Positions 49,401 through 62,105 of a stretch of 64,000 nt of DNA are shown here, in pieces. A program made the translations under genes and the position numbers. The notes under the pieces are model-generated. The model was not told where the DNA came from, ran no database searches, and saw nothing but the letters and a program-made list of their open reading frames with translations. Source of the DNA: Blumeriella jaapii (taxonomy: Eukaryota; Ascomycota; Leotiomycetes; Helotiales; Drepanopezizaceae); contig VWND01000095.1 in assembly GCA_009599575.1 (NCBI GenBank), positions 496,001 to 560,000 on the forward strand, given 5' to 3'. Within the stretch, counting starts at the first letter, position 1, and each line of letters starts with the position of its first letter.

Positions 49401-49983
49401 GTCCTGGTGGATGATTCGGAAATGAGAGGTATGCAAGTTAGGAACATTTGCGATGCGGAAGATACGTGTTGGTGCGTTTTTTACGAGTTGGTAGGGTTTT
49501 ACGATCCGGTTTATTTTCGCTGAACTGTACGAATTAGCCAGTTTTCGGAAAAGAGAGGGAATAGGGAGGGAAGAGGGGAGGGAAGAGGGGAGGGAAGAGG
49601 GAGGGAAGAGGGAGGGAAGAGGAAAAGAAGAAAGAGAAAGAAAAGAGGAAGGAAAAAAAAGAAAAAAGAGGGAAAAAAAAAAAAGAAAAAAAAAAAAGGA
49701 AAAGAAAAAAGAAAAGGAAAAGGAAAAGGAAAAAGAAGAGAAAAAAGAAAAAGGAAAAAAGAAGAGAAAAGAAAGAGGGAGGGAAAAGGAAGAGGGAAGA
49801 CAAAAAGGAAAAGGAAAGGGAAGAAGAAAAGAAAAGGAAAAAAAAAAAAAAGAAAGGGAAAAAAGGAAAAAAAAAAAAGGAAAGGGAAAGAAAAGGAAAA
49901 AGGAAAAGGAAAAAAAAAAGAAAAGAAAAAAAAAAAAGAAGAAAAAGAAAAAGAAAAAAGAAGGGAAGGAAAAAGAAAAAAAG

Positions 49984-50019
<36 letters not shown>

Positions 50020-53000
50020 AAAAGGAAAAAGTAAGGGAAGAAAAAGAAAAAAAAGGAAAAGGAAAAGGAAAAGAGAGGAAAGAGAAAGGGAAGAGAAAAT
50101 GAAGAGAAAAGGAAAAATTAAAAAACAGAAAAGGTATAAAAAGGGAAATGCAAAAGAAAAGAAAAAAAGAAGAAAGCAAGAAAAAAGTTTACCCAACAGA
50201 AAGCCCATCAGCAGCATCATACGTCTCGAAGCATCAAAGACCCAAACTGTACCAGCCGAGTCACACGCACCCACACCCACGCCAACACCCACCTTTCCAG
50301 AAACCCACCCTGCCTTTGACGCTGGCCATGTCCCGCAAACGCAAGACCGCAGAGCCACAGTCGCAGCAAGCAAGCAAAAGGCTTTTCCTCTCCAAAAGCC
50401 GAAGCGCCAACGCAGGACGGCATCAGAGACGCTGTCTCCTCGCAAACCGGCGTTTCCCGACCATCATCGGCTTTCTCTAATTCGCATGAAGCGCTTCGAA
50501 AGCAACGCGTCTCGCCTCCCGAGCCCGGTGCGCGCGCGCGCGCCATGCGATGTTGTAGTCTGCAGCGCGGTCGAGGGATCGGAAATCCGGCATCTGGCGT
50601 GCGAGCTGTCGCTATCTGGGATGTCTATCTTATCTGCATGCCTTGCTTTCTGCTGAGCGTGGTACCATCTCGCATCCCCTTGCGGTGGGACTGCTTGGCT
50701 CATGGCTCTCAGCTCGTGGAATGGTCGCCAGGAAGATTGGGTTTGGAAGCGAATTCCACTGGAAGGATAGAAGGAGGATGGTAGGAAGGATAGTCCGAGA
50801 GAGAGAGAGGGCAGCAGTAGTGGCTGAGAAAGTGAATAGGGAAGACGAAATACGTCCGACGAAAGCGTGACGAAGTAAATACCTGATTCGAACGAGAGAC
50901 AAATATGTAAACCCGCTATGTTGATAGTAAAATGTATAAGAGATTCCCAAGCGCCGACCGATAAGCATTCGGATTGGAAATAGCGAACTAGCGCACACTT
51001 GGACGCAGAAGCAAGCAGTTATAGCACAGATACAAACATGTGTACATAAACAAGAACTGCGTATCTCGACTCCGGGTGGAAGCATCAACCAAGACTACAC
51101 ACATACCGGCCACTTTCAAACCGTGATATCTCGTACCTCTCAAGAAGACGATCGGTGCGCCTGTAGAACACTCACCTCCCACCCTTCTCGTTTCTTCTCT
51201 CCTCTCCTCCTCGCACAGGAAGAAACGTCAGAAGGGGCCGAAAGAAAGAGTCCATCTATCTAGCACGCCACTGTAATCCGCCCGGGGGAAAAGTACATAA
51301 AGAGCCTTGTCTCGTGGTCGCGTCAGAAGAAAGATCCCTACGGCGATCGGCGTACAGTACAGTAGGAGCTTATTTACTTCTACTGTACAGTAGTTGACTT
51401 GTGTGTGTGTCTGGACAACGTGGAGATGTGCTTCGGGCTCCACTTCCAGCCCGCAGCGTGAACGGGAGGAATGGGTCGGCCCCCACGCGCCGCGGCTCCT
51501 GAGAGGTATGTATGGATCCGGTGTTGCTGGATATCGTGTTACTGTACGTGTTAGTTACGTGATGATAATACGACTGACTGACGGTGCTTGCTTGGCATAT
51601 GTGCATAAGCACGACTCCATAGCTGAACACGATGACAGGTCAGTTCATACGTCCCAGGCTATGGGTTGCGTTCCTTTCCAAGAACTAGGCGTCGAGCTTT
51701 ACCGGTACATCGGGTTTGAAATAAGAGATGTCCTAAGTAGGAGGTCTCTCGGTCCCTTTCCTTTTCGCCATGAGAACAGAGATCAAGCCAAGTCGCATGA
51801 AATGAAAACAGCAGGAGGGAGAGAGCCCTCGCCTCGAGGCCCAGGAGATCACCACGTTCCGCAGATCGAAGCGGCACCCAGCTTGGAAACCAGCAGGGCT
51901 CGCGTGTTGCCCAGAGACATCGGCGGCTCGAGAGGCCCACAGCTTTCCCCTCTCCATCTCGGACGTATGTCTCTATCAGTGCCGTCGGATATGCTCGTTC
52001 CAGTGCCAACCTGGCGAAAACGACGCATAGGTACCTACCTGCATGCCTAGAAGTACCTACCGGACCTGACCTCGGTAGCCTTGCCGACACTGCCCTTTCC
52101 CGCAAATTCAGAGGTAAGCAGCCATGCTGAAAGGTTTTGGTTCGTGGCCTACGGCCGCAAATGCGATATGGTTCCTCCTTTCGAGATTCCGAGGGCGGCG
52201 GTGATCGTGGCTCCGAAAAATCATCAAGGTACCGGACACAGTGTATGCAGGGCGACCAAAAGCGGAGCAGCTTGCGGAGATTGCGGGGGCTCGGGACCTG
52301 GGTTTCCATCTTGCCAGGGCCCCATCACCGGCTGCAGCTCATCTCGGCCGTCACTTAGATTCCCATGTCGGCTGTGTAGCCACTGGCATCCTGGTCGTGG
52401 GAAAGATGGGATGGGAAAACAAAACGGTGGAGGGGAAGCGAGAGCGAAGCCTTGATCTGAGGCCAGGCGAGATGCGGCGTGAGAATAAGGTTGTGAACGA
52501 TGCCACGTGAAAAGGTTGTTTATAGGCGGCGATCGAGACTAGACGCATTGCATCAAAGTCCTCCTCGGGATACATGAATAGTTTGGGTTACGGGTAGACA
52601 TTCTGAGTGCCTTGGATGTGCAGTCTGTGTGTGATGTTGATGTTGAAGGCGGCTCGCTTAGAGCGAGCGAGCGACCAATCTTGATCTGAAAACGGTGGCG
52701 TTCAAAAAGGAAATTTCAGGGTCCCCAGATCCCCAAGCCAGGCACCCGCTCTCTGCGTCGAACGCAAGTCGTCGTAGCACCTGTCACGACGTTGGGTTGG
52801 ACATACCAAGCAGCTTGCCATGTCCACTGCCGCCGAAGACACAACAACCCCGATTTTCATCCATCCCGTTGCCATTCAGCGAGCGCACTCTGGCCTTCCG
52901 CCGCACAAGCCAGATCTGGCGCGTGGCGGACTTGGTGGTGTCGAATTCGCAGTCGCCAGCTTGCTTGCTTGCGTAGCCGGCACACGGTGAGATGCGCCCC

Positions 53001-54247
53001 AATCACCGAGACCTTCACCCCCCCCCCTCCCCGCCTTAGTTCTATCGTCCGTAGAGGAAAAGAGAAAGCTGTCAGGTATGTGTTGTGTGGCACCGCGCCA
53101 CATCGAGGACCTGGCTCGGCCGATACTGATGCTTCCTCAGCCATGCCTTCGAGACTCGATACGTGCGAGAAGAGTCGCCCGGGCGTAAGGAGATGGGGGC
53201 CGCAAAGAAGATGCAGCCAGCCAGCCGGCCAGCCAGAGAGGCCCCAAAGAGGCCCCAGAGCAAGGCTTCTTCCACTTGCCTGCCGTCATACCAGCCTGTC
53301 AAAGGTCAGAGAAGGCTTCTAGTGCATCCATCCCGGGACGCCCATCGACCCCGACCCCACCGGATGCACACCCAACGATGCAGTGCCTTCTTAGCCTCCA
53401 TCCCCAGCTCGAGTCCTGGTGCAGCCGTTGCTCGGGAACGTGCATCAAAGTGGCATCTGGCCCGCAAGGTACAATCCATCGAACGTACTGTACAGGACAG
53501 GACAGGAGGGCCATCAGAGAAAGAGGTGCCAGGCCACGCGCAAGGCAGCAGGGGGAGCGGTCTCTTGATGATCGGGGCCACGCCATTCCGAATTCCAAGA
53601 TTTCTCTCTTTCCCCGTCGGGGATTTAATCTCCAGGGCCGCTCTCACCTCTCTTCTTCTCCCTAGACGTGTCGGACCCAGGCCTGGTAGGATGAAGGACC
53701 GCAGACCCCGAGGCAGATCATCAGCAGCGGGTTGATCAATCATTACCGCTGTCCCGGCTCCGACATCCGCTTTGCATCCCTTCTCCCCGCAATCTTATTC
53801 TCGAATCAAGGGAGACATGCCTGAGGGCGTTGCTTACAAGAACTCGATTCGTCCCGTATGATGGAAATTGGGTTCTGCTCCTGCTTCGACTCTCGCTGCG
53901 ACTTCTTGACTTGCCGCGGTGCCGTCTCGGTTGCTTTCCCTCTTGTCAACAAACCCCCATTCTCGGGTCTCGAAGTTGTGATGATTCACGACGCGACGTC
54001 GATCTTCGCTTACTCCAGACTCTGAAGCTTGTCGATTCTGTCCCACTGTGAGTCAGGTGGAGCCGAGCGAAAATCCAGGATTAATATCAAGCAGCGTACC
54101 CCACTACGCAGGCACCTCACCCTTCACGGGTCCAGAGAGGCCGCGCTGCCATGAGCCAATAAGCTCTGGGTCAGCCTTTATGATGCAACGGACCAGATTG
54201 CTCGTCACACACCTCCGCGATTCTCCTTACGAGAAGCTGTTCTCGCC
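46462..54247. other. Long intergenic region, low complexity
   Basis: 7.8 kb with no gene I can support. Contents: the promoter of the divergent fusion gene; GTAC-type palindromes (47480-47520, 47961-47979, 48210-48240, 51351-51393); a 640-bp polypurine tract; GC-rich pyrimidine stretches at 52990-53035; and short overlapping ORFs on both strands with no domains. Unannotated 5' leader sequence of the downstream transcription factor probably occupies its right end. Confidence 0.55.
49545..50190. repeat. Polypurine/polypyrimidine tract (about 640 bp)
   Basis: The plus strand is almost entirely A and G, with very few interruptions. It opens with repeated GGGAAGAGGGA units (49560-49625), becomes GGAAAA-type repeats, and has an A run of about 35 near 49987-50017. 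Long Phe/Leu/Ser reading frames on the minus strand are by-products of this composition, not genes. Such tracts can form triplex (H-DNA) and slip during replication. Confidence 0.9.
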
Positions 54248-56932
54248 ATGTCTGCTCGGCCGCAGGTGGGGATTGAGAGGCTCCCCGTACGTCGTTTGAG
54301 CAACGAGCCCCGAGAGTCGATGAATTGTAAGAGCTGCAGAAAGCGAAAGGTGGGAAGACCCCTCACCGAGAAGATCTTGCACGGGATTGATGCATTTTTT
54401 AGATCAAGTGCAATCGGTTACGGCCGACGTGCGAAGCTTGTCAGGTCTTTCAGTGCCCCTGTGTTTATGGTGGGCTAGTCCTGTCACAACCTCACGATTT
54501 GGCTGACCAAGGGATAGATGCGGTTCCCAAAAAACGAGGACCCAAGACAGACGTGCTGGAAGCTTTGTTGAAGAGGGTAGATGGATTGGAGAAGAGGTTG
54601 AAGGACGAGAAGAAGTCGGATTCGCCCAGCAACGAGGGTGGTTCCGACGGGGACAAAGAGAGTCCAAAAAGTGACTCGAAGCCTGAACGGCCTCAAATCG
54701 ACACAGTCAACATTTCCTGCGAGTCTGCAGTCTACTCACCTACTCCAATAAGGTAAGAACAGCACTAAAACGGCTGCTACGGGAACTTACTAGTGTTAGC
54801 GAGCCCTCGCCAATGGCGGTACAACCGGATGTCCTGCTCGATGCATATTTCGCGATGTGACGGAAAAACCTATTACATCCTTGACGAGTCCACAACTCGA
54901 CAACGGATGCATTTGAATCAGATACCAACGTATCTAATTTTTGCTATATACGCGGTCAGTTCAAGGTAAGATCCTCACTAGGCTTGCAAGGACGAAGCTC
55001 ATAACCGTAGATATACGGCGCATCCAAATGGCTATCACGCGGCGGTGCGTTTGAGCGAGGACTATGCCGTCCGCGCAAGATCGGAGCTTGATATCGACGA
55101 TCCCTCCATTGATAGCCTACAGGCCTTGCTGCTCCTAACTGTAGCGTTCATCGCTGCTGGGAAGGGCAAGAAGGCGCACATGATGCTATGTATGAAGCAC
55201 ATCCGACCCTGGCAAAGTCACCGCTTACAGTGAAATAGCAAGCGGCATCGGGATGGCGGTAGCTCTGGAGCTACATCGAGAGATCGACCTCGGTATCAGG
55301 GTGACACCGGTCGAGGCCGAAATGCGACGTAGGCTATTCTGGACTTGCTATCTCATGGATCGCTTCATGGCATGCGGCTCGCGTCGCCCCTCGCTCATCG
55401 CCGACAGATGCATACTGCTGAGACTTCCATCGTGGGCTCCTGGACCGGCGGCTCCCGCTATCGAAGGGGAGTTCTTCAAGAGCGGGTCGAATCTCCAGCA
55501 CTACTCCGGCTCTGGGAAGAAGTGCCAGGGGAGCAGTGGGATGCTGATCGACATGGTTCGCATCCTCGGGATCACCAACCGTTACCTGGCGGCTGGGGGC
55601 GTCAAAGGCGACAGCCACTTCCCGTGGCACTCGTTGTCGAACCTGTCCAAGATCCGTCAGGATTTGGATACCTGGGCGTCGGGGACGCAGGACGTCTTCA
55701 CTTCCATCGATACCCTCTTTGGACAGGCCGATAGCACAGCGCTCGTGCTCAGCAAACTCATCTACCATCTCATCCACTGCCTCATATACAGACCCTTCCT
55801 CCCTGTCGACCTCGCTGAGCTTGCCGGAACAGGCCAACACCAATCCTGGCAAATCGAGGCCACGAATCTCTGTTTTCTCCATGCGAACGCCATAGCCGAG
55901 TTGGTGGAACTAGGTAGGTCCTTGAGTTTCTCCTCGAGAGAATCCTACTAACCAGGCCAAGGCAAGCAATCCGCAGCAATAGAATGGCCTGCGTTCGTGG
56001 GCTACTGTATCTGCACCGCAGGAACCGTTCATGTCCACGGCACGCACTACAAAGGCAGCCGAGAGGGCGAGGTGTTCGCCGCATCCGCCGACTTTCTCTC
56101 GCGAGAGATGCAACAACTCTCCGAATTGCGCTATGCCTGGTCATCGGCACAGCACCAGCGAGACACGCTGCAGACGGTTTATGCCTGCCACTCGGAGCTC
56201 CTGAAGTCGCTGGCGAGCAGTCCACTGCGCTACAGTCCCGTGTTTCAGCTCGAGGACTTCTTCGACCGCTACGCGGACCTCCAGAGCCAGTCCTTCGACG
56301 GCGCGCACATCTCCCTCGCCGACATCCTGCCCAATTCCTTGACGCAGGAGCAGTACACCCGCCACGATCTCTACAACCGCCCAGCGGCCTCCATGCACAC
56401 CACCAGCCCGGGCGCAACGGACCCAGCCTATGTCGCCTCCAAGCGCAAGCAGTCTTCAGCCTCGCGCAGGAAACACTTCGACCTGAAACTCGCGCACCGC
56501 AACTCTCACTCTTCCCACCCCCACCCCGAAGCGACGCTGATGTCGCCCAGCGGCACGCTGAGCGGCCACCCCTCGGATCAGACGCTTTCCCCGCACCAGC
56601 ACCCGCTTCAACACAGCATGCTCGATGCGCCCTCGACCCTGTCGTATGCGCCCTTCTCGCCCGCGTACACGTTCGCGTCCCTGCCTCCGCCCAGCACTCA
56701 TCCCGACGGTGGCGGTGGCTACGACCCGATGTTCGGGATGCCCGGCCTGAGTCTCGCGTACCTGGAAGGGCGTGGCCCCGGGACGAGTCTGGATGGGGAG
56801 ACGACGACGCCGGGCGGGAGTACGGATGACAAGGATCCGTTCCTGAGTCTGCTGGAGCAGTTGGCGGAGAACGAACACTCGCGTGGTGGGCCGTCGGAGC
56901 TGGATTTCATCTTGGGCGGTGCGCAGAGTTGA
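54248..56932 (+). CDS. Zn2Cys6 fungal transcription factor, apparent frameshift
   Basis: A nuclear DNA-binding regulator. Exons: 54248-54349, 54403-54752, 54794 (or 54800)-54965, 55011-55189, 55239-55913, 55962 (or 55956)-56932; about 815 residues. The cluster Cys are at 27, 30, 37, 44, 47 and 54 (CKSCRKRK, intron, [13 protein letters not shown]). A basic linker KKRGPKTD and a heptad-like helix (about 84-105) follow for dimerisation. The middle domain (fungal_trans) shows [39 protein letters not shown] long Ser/Pro/His-rich tail ends in [14 protein letters not shown]. Between YFA and KTYYILDE (54857-54862) the frame must shift by one, and no splice site explains it. It is either a base error or a broken gene. 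It is convergent with the MFS transporter. Confidence 0.8.
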
Positions 56933-57822
56933 TGGGTGGATGGATGCTTGCCTTGCTTGCTGACTCACTCTTTTCGTTTGGGGCGTCGTTATTGCGTTGG
57001 ATTTCCTGGAGGGCGGTGGTCATTTGAGGATGAGTCAAGTCAGCTCTGAGAGCTTGAGAAAGAAAGAAAGGGGCAGCGATGGCGTTCGCGGTGTGGTGTG
57101 GTGTGATGTAGTGTGGTCTGGATTGGTTTGATCTGGATTGGTTTGATCTGGATTTCTGATCTGGCTTTCTGATCTGGCTTTCTGATCTGGCTTTCTGATC
57201 TGGCTTTCTGATCTGGCTTTCTGATCTGGCTCTCTGATCTGGCTTTCTGATCTGGTCTGGTGGTCTCTGGGGATAACATTTGCCGCGCCTAAGCACCGAC
57301 TTCCCTACCTGTCCTGTTCTGTATAGAAGCGTGAGCCAACAAGGTCTCGTCGAGGGTGTTGTGGTGCAGAGACAGACGGGTTTCAGTCTACACACATTCT
57401 TTCAATTCATGACTGCGTCGTCATCCGGACGTGTGTGTCGTGGTAGCGATTTTCTTTTTGGTAATGGTAAGATGCTTCGGGGGTTGTAAAGCGCGAGAGG
57501 GAGAGAGAAGAGGGAGAGAAAAGAGAGACTGAGCTGGGCTGTCTCGACGTGGTGGGAGAACCTAAGTCACGTGACACCAAGTGAACTAACTACTTTAAGA
57601 CTCGCGTGAGATCCCGATATATCAAGTCAGCCTCCACCACACAAGTCGGACAAACCATTTCATCTCTGTTTTCTTCTCCTTTCCTTCTCGTCGCCAGCGG
57701 ACTGTCCCTCACCCGCAGCCTCGGGAACCGGTTCCCGTTTCATCTTTCATCGTTCATCGTTCATCTCATTCTTCCTTCGCATCCTCGTTCTGCACAACGC
57801 AGCTCTTGTCTCCAGCCTCGTG
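56933..57822. other. Convergent intergenic region with minisatellite
   Basis: 890 bp between the stop codons of the transcription factor and the MFS transporter. It contains the 13-bp minisatellite and a CACGTG palindrome (GTCACGTGAC near 57567). There is no separate gene. 3' untranslated regions of both neighbours must end here. Confidence 0.6.
57127..57262. repeat. 13-bp minisatellite (GATCTGGCTTTCT)n
   Basis: Eight GATCTGG starts spaced exactly 13 bp from 57157 to 57248, preceded by two looser 15-bp variants with GGATTGGTTT. The reading frames over it are only shadows of the repeat. Confidence 0.9.
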
Positions 57823-59595
57823 CTACTTCCTCACCCCCATCCCGCTGGCCTCCAAACGCATGCGATCCGTACCCAGCCCGCCCGTGTCCGCCATGCCGCG
57901 CGTGTCGTCGTCGAACGCGAAGCCCACGCTCTTCAGCGGCGACACGTGTAGTAGGTACATGGCGTCAACCTCCTCGAGGGTGCGGCCGGAGGACTCGACG
58001 AGGAAGAAGTAAACCACTGCGAACGCGGCGAGGTTGCAGCCGGCGAAGACGTAGCCGTAGGCGAAGCCGATATCGCCCGTGATGAAAGGCGTGAAGAAGG
58101 CCAGCATGAAGCTCCAGAACCAGCTGGCGCTCGTGGCGAAGGCCATGGCCACGGCACGATACCGGTATGGGAACATCTCGCCGACGCACGCCCACACCAG
58201 CGGGCCCCACGTCACGGCGAAGGAGACGATGAAGAGGCACGCAAACACGATCATCACCGTGCCGGACCGCTTGGCCGCCAAGGAGCCCTCGGCCGAGCCC
58301 TTGAAGAGAAACTGCCCGACCGAGGCGAAGACCAGGAAGCACATGCACTGCCAGAGGGCGGCGATGTAGAGGGACTCGCGGCGCCGACCGTGTCGTGCGA
58401 GCCAGACGCCGAAAAAGGTCGCGCCCAAGTTGACGGCGCCGAGGATCATGGCCGTGACGTACGAGTTCTCCAGCCCGACGCCCGCGAAGACGGTGGTGCC
58501 GTAGTAAAAGAAGTAGTTGGCGCCGGTGAGCTGTTGCAGCATCTGGAGCGCCATGGCGAGCGCCACGCGGTACAACATGCGAGGGCCGGTCAGGGCTTCA
58601 TGCCACGGGTGGTCGCCAACGGTGGCCTGCATGACCTTCTCAATCTCCGCGGTTTCGTTCTCGATGAGCGGGTGGTGCTCACCGACGCCGTAGAACTTGG
58701 ACATGGTCGTGCGTGCTCGATCCGAGCGGCCGTGGTTCCAGTCATGGCGAGGAGACTCGGGCAAGAACACGATGCCGATTCCCAGGATCAGGGCCCAGAT
58801 GAACCCAACCCCCATGGTGATGCGATAGGAGCCCGTGTCGGCGCGGCGCTCGGTGCCGTAGTTGATGCAATTCGCCGTGAAGAGGCCGATGGTGAGGAAG
58901 AGCTGGTAGCAGGAGACCACGACTCCTCTCACGGGCACTGGGCTCGTTTCGGACATGTACAATGGCACCAAGACCGAAAGGCCTCCGATGCCCAGGCCAG
59001 CGACGCATCGTCCCATGACGATGCCCACCCACATGCCCGAACCGACTGCCATCTGCACGACGACACCGAGACAAAAGACGAAACACCAGACGGGGATGCA
59101 CCATTTCCGGCCGTACCGGTTGGCCAAGGGGCCGGCAACGAGGCAGCCGATCAAGGTCCCGATAGACAGCTACACGATCATCAGCGCTCGTTCAAAGGCA
59201 GTCCGATCCGGAGCTTGATGTGAAGCTCGCTTAGAGCAATGGAAAGGGACAAGGCGTACCAAAGCGACCACCAGTCCATTTCGCACATGCGTAAAGTAGT
59301 ATCCCGTCGGGTGCGCCTCCAGATCCGTCGTTCTCTGTCCAAAGCGCTCCAGAAACACGGACATCTCGAGATAGCCCGAGATCTGTCCGGTGTCGTAGCC
59401 AAAGATGAAGCCCCCCATGGCGACCAACATCGCCATGAGGGCGGTCCGAAGGGTGATGTCAGGGATCCTGCCGCTCCCATTGCCGGTGTCCTTCTGGGAA
59501 GCAGTGAGCTTGTTGCCGTGACGCTCCCACGCATTGGCTGCTTCGGATGCGTTGGTGGCAATCGCATTGCGGGGGGCCGCCCACGGATTCCTCAT
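57823..59595 (-). CDS. MFS sugar porter (hexose-type transporter)
   Basis: A plasma-membrane sugar transporter of the sugar porter family, probably a monosaccharide/proton symporter. CDS is complement(57823-59169, 59260-59595), 560 residues, the usual length. The 90-bp intron has GTACGC/TGTAG borders and is phase 0. Twelve helices are expected. Family motifs in order: FGYDTGQISGYLEM in helix 1, GPLANRYGRKW after helix 2, VAGLGIGG and PLYMSE, LPESPRHDW at the end of helix 6, QQLTGANYFFYYG in helix 7, WACVGEMFPYRYR in helix 10, and VESSGRTLEEVDAMY at the C-terminal end. The DTGQISG form recalls fungal glucose transporters and sensors of the RCO-3 group, but the C-tail (about 50 residues) is too short for a classic Snf3/Rgt2 sensor. 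Start ATG 59595 gives a 54-residue polar N-tail. Confidence 0.9.
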
Positions 59596-61445
59596 GTCGA
59601 CGATGGTGCTCGGTGATGCTTGACCCGGCGAACGAGGAAGTTGTGAAAGGAAGGAAATGGAGAGGGGACACACGAGAGTGGAAATGCTCTCGGCCTTACT
59701 GACCCTCGTCTGTACTTGCACGCAACACCTTCACCCCCGGATCCGCACCGCCCGCCAATGGCCAGGACCCGCCCGACCCGATCAGCCGCCATCCATCACA
59801 TCGGCCATCACTTGAAAAGAGAAGGTCACAGACAATCCTTAGAATGGGGCTTGTGTTCTGGAGAAGCTGTGCCAAGGGAAGGAGGGTGGATAGCAGAAGA
59901 GAAGTAAACGTCGCTCACGGTATGCGTGCTCCCTCAGTAGCCGAGCCTACGCGGCCCCCCAGAAGTATTGCTTTTGGGTCGGACCAGCGACGGCATCTGC
60001 GTGAGCGGCAGATGAAAGCTCGTCGAGGGAGCGACGCGGAGCCGCAACGATTCATGGATGAGAGGATGCGAACGAGGAATCAATGGCAAGCGATACGCGT
60101 GCGAAGCGAAGCACGGGCTAAACAAACACTTACTCTTTACGTACGCCAAGGTACAATAGACGCACATAGCCAAGGGAGATTTCCCACAGCCAAGCTAGAT
60201 TTCAGTCTATTTGGTGTAGGAGGCGAAATCCAAAAAACCAACCTTAATGCCGTTTATTAGGCTGCTTTTTTTCTGACGTTTCGGAAATCCCTGTTGAGCT
60301 TCCACAACCGCGTTTGCGGGATTTTCATCCTACTTACTGTAGTATATAGCTAATCGATATCCAAATAACAGTACAGCACAAACCGAATGTACAGTAGTAC
60401 ATCCTATACTGTAGAGCGCGGCCTTGACGCATGTAAAAAGTGGGCAGAATTGGCAACGTTTAATTGATTGAAATCTAGCTTGGCTGTATTAAACCTACCT
60501 AGCTTAGCTGTGCTCCTTTCACCTTGGCTGCCTAGGGGGGGAGGGGGATGCAATGACCTTCTGGCAGGTATTTATTTACATTTGTGCTACACAGCATATA
60601 CACGCGATGGCGCTAGTACTGTACCAATCGCTATCATTCGCGCCTTTCGACGACAACTCAAGCCCGTGACGGATTAACGCGCGGGCCGACCAGTCAATCG
60701 ACGCGGATATGTTTCGATCACGTGTCTCGCACCACCTGACGTCGATCTTGTGTGCTGTACATCAACCTCGATTATATGTACAGCACTACCGTCACTTACT
60801 TCTGTACATAGGTAGATATAACAGAATTGATCAATCGAAGAGCCCCAGTAAGTGTGCACATCTGCGGACCCCGTGACCGCGGTTTGCGGTAGCGACTTGA
60901 TTTTCACTCTTCTATTAAACGCCAACTTTTATGTTTCGATGCGTGGACAAGCATACTTTTCTTTTCCTCCCCCCCCTCACCCCCCTTTGTGTGGATACTT
61001 CTTCTCGCCGCACGTCAGGTACAGAAGGCTCTGCGAAGAGCGAGCCATGATGAGACGATTGCTGGGACCGCCAGCTATTGGTGGAAGTTCTCTCTCCCCT
61101 ACAACCCCGATCTTATGTCCCCCTCGACCAGAGGTGCGAAATAATGTCTAAGACAAGCAGAGCATTGCGCCGCTTCGCGCAGTGATTCTTCCCCTTGATA
61201 GTAACACAAGAAAAGTAGCGGCCGATCGAGACCGAGCCGGGATGTGAGGAGGGCGGCTGGACTTTTCGGTCTCCGTCTGCGACACCGTTCTCGAGAAGCG
61301 AGATCAACAACATCTCGCTGATAAGCGAGCGAGCCTTGGGAGGTCTCAAGCGATCTCTCCACCGGCCAAGGTAAGAAGAACAGATCTGTATGTGTGTATA
61401 TCGGTGTGTATATATACATATACATTGCACATATACATATATATG

Positions 61446-61590
61446 TATATGATGATAATGATGATATTATTTAACGTCTGGAAGGGGCAGTGAAACTGCG
61501 CTACCTCAGCCCTCTGCAGAGCAATGGAAACGTGCTAAGCTAGGGATTTTTATATACAAGAGATCCTCGAAAAAGCAGTTATTAAAAAAG
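61446..61590. repeat. LTR-like dispersed repeat, right copy
   Basis: Diverged partner of 41931-42070, sharing ACGTGCTAAGC and a following TTATATACAAGA block in the same order. There are no target duplications and no adjacent element. Confidence 0.45.
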
Positions 61591-62062
61591 AATATATGAA
61601 AAACGGTCCGTTACTCGAGCCCTTCCCCTACAAGCGGGATGATTTTCCATTGTGCTCGTAAAGCCACCTTCGAAAAATTCACAATATCAAAGCTGTTGAA
61701 ACTGAGCGTATTTTTGGGTCGTACAGACCGACGAATCAAGCCGAAAAGGCGACAAAAAAACATACAACAGCAGGTATTCGCTGGTGGTCACCCACCCAAC
61801 TACTAATCTGCCGATCTGAGGCTTGTGTATGGCAGAGCGGACGGGATGCCCAATTCTCCTCAGTCTATGGTCGTATGTGACATAACGGTGTGATAGTTGC
61901 ACCTATCAAACCCATTTTCAACCCAATTCTTTACCTACTGTATTGTGTTTACAAAACCAAACCACTTCCCTATTCCAATCCTCCTCCTCTCCCCCCCACC
62001 AGTATTCCTCTTCTACCATCCCTTTCTTCTTCCCTTTCCAAACACCAATCTAACCACAAAGT

Positions 62063-62105
62063 CCTCTCTCTCTCTCTCTCTCTCTCTCACTCACACACAC
62101 ACCCC
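62063..62105. repeat. CT/CA microsatellite
   Basis: A run of CT dinucleotides passes into CACTCACACACACAC and then a C run. It is part of a pyrimidine-rich 200-bp stretch. Confidence 0.85.

Noticed and set aside
49511..50445. Minus-strand ORFs of 222 and 303 codons made almost entirely of Phe, Leu and Ser
   Set aside because: They are translations of the polypyrimidine strand of a low-complexity tract. No domain, no splice sites.
51394..52309. Overlapping ORFs of 218 (+) and 216 (-) codons
   Set aside because: They overlap on opposite strands, have no recognisable domain or membrane segments, and lie in DNA with GTAC palindromes. Better explained as chance ORFs in GC-balanced DNA.
53163..53743. 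190-codon plus and 145-codon minus ORFs upstream of the transcription factor
   Set aside because: They overlap each other, are Arg/Pro-rich, and show no domain. More likely leader or promoter DNA.
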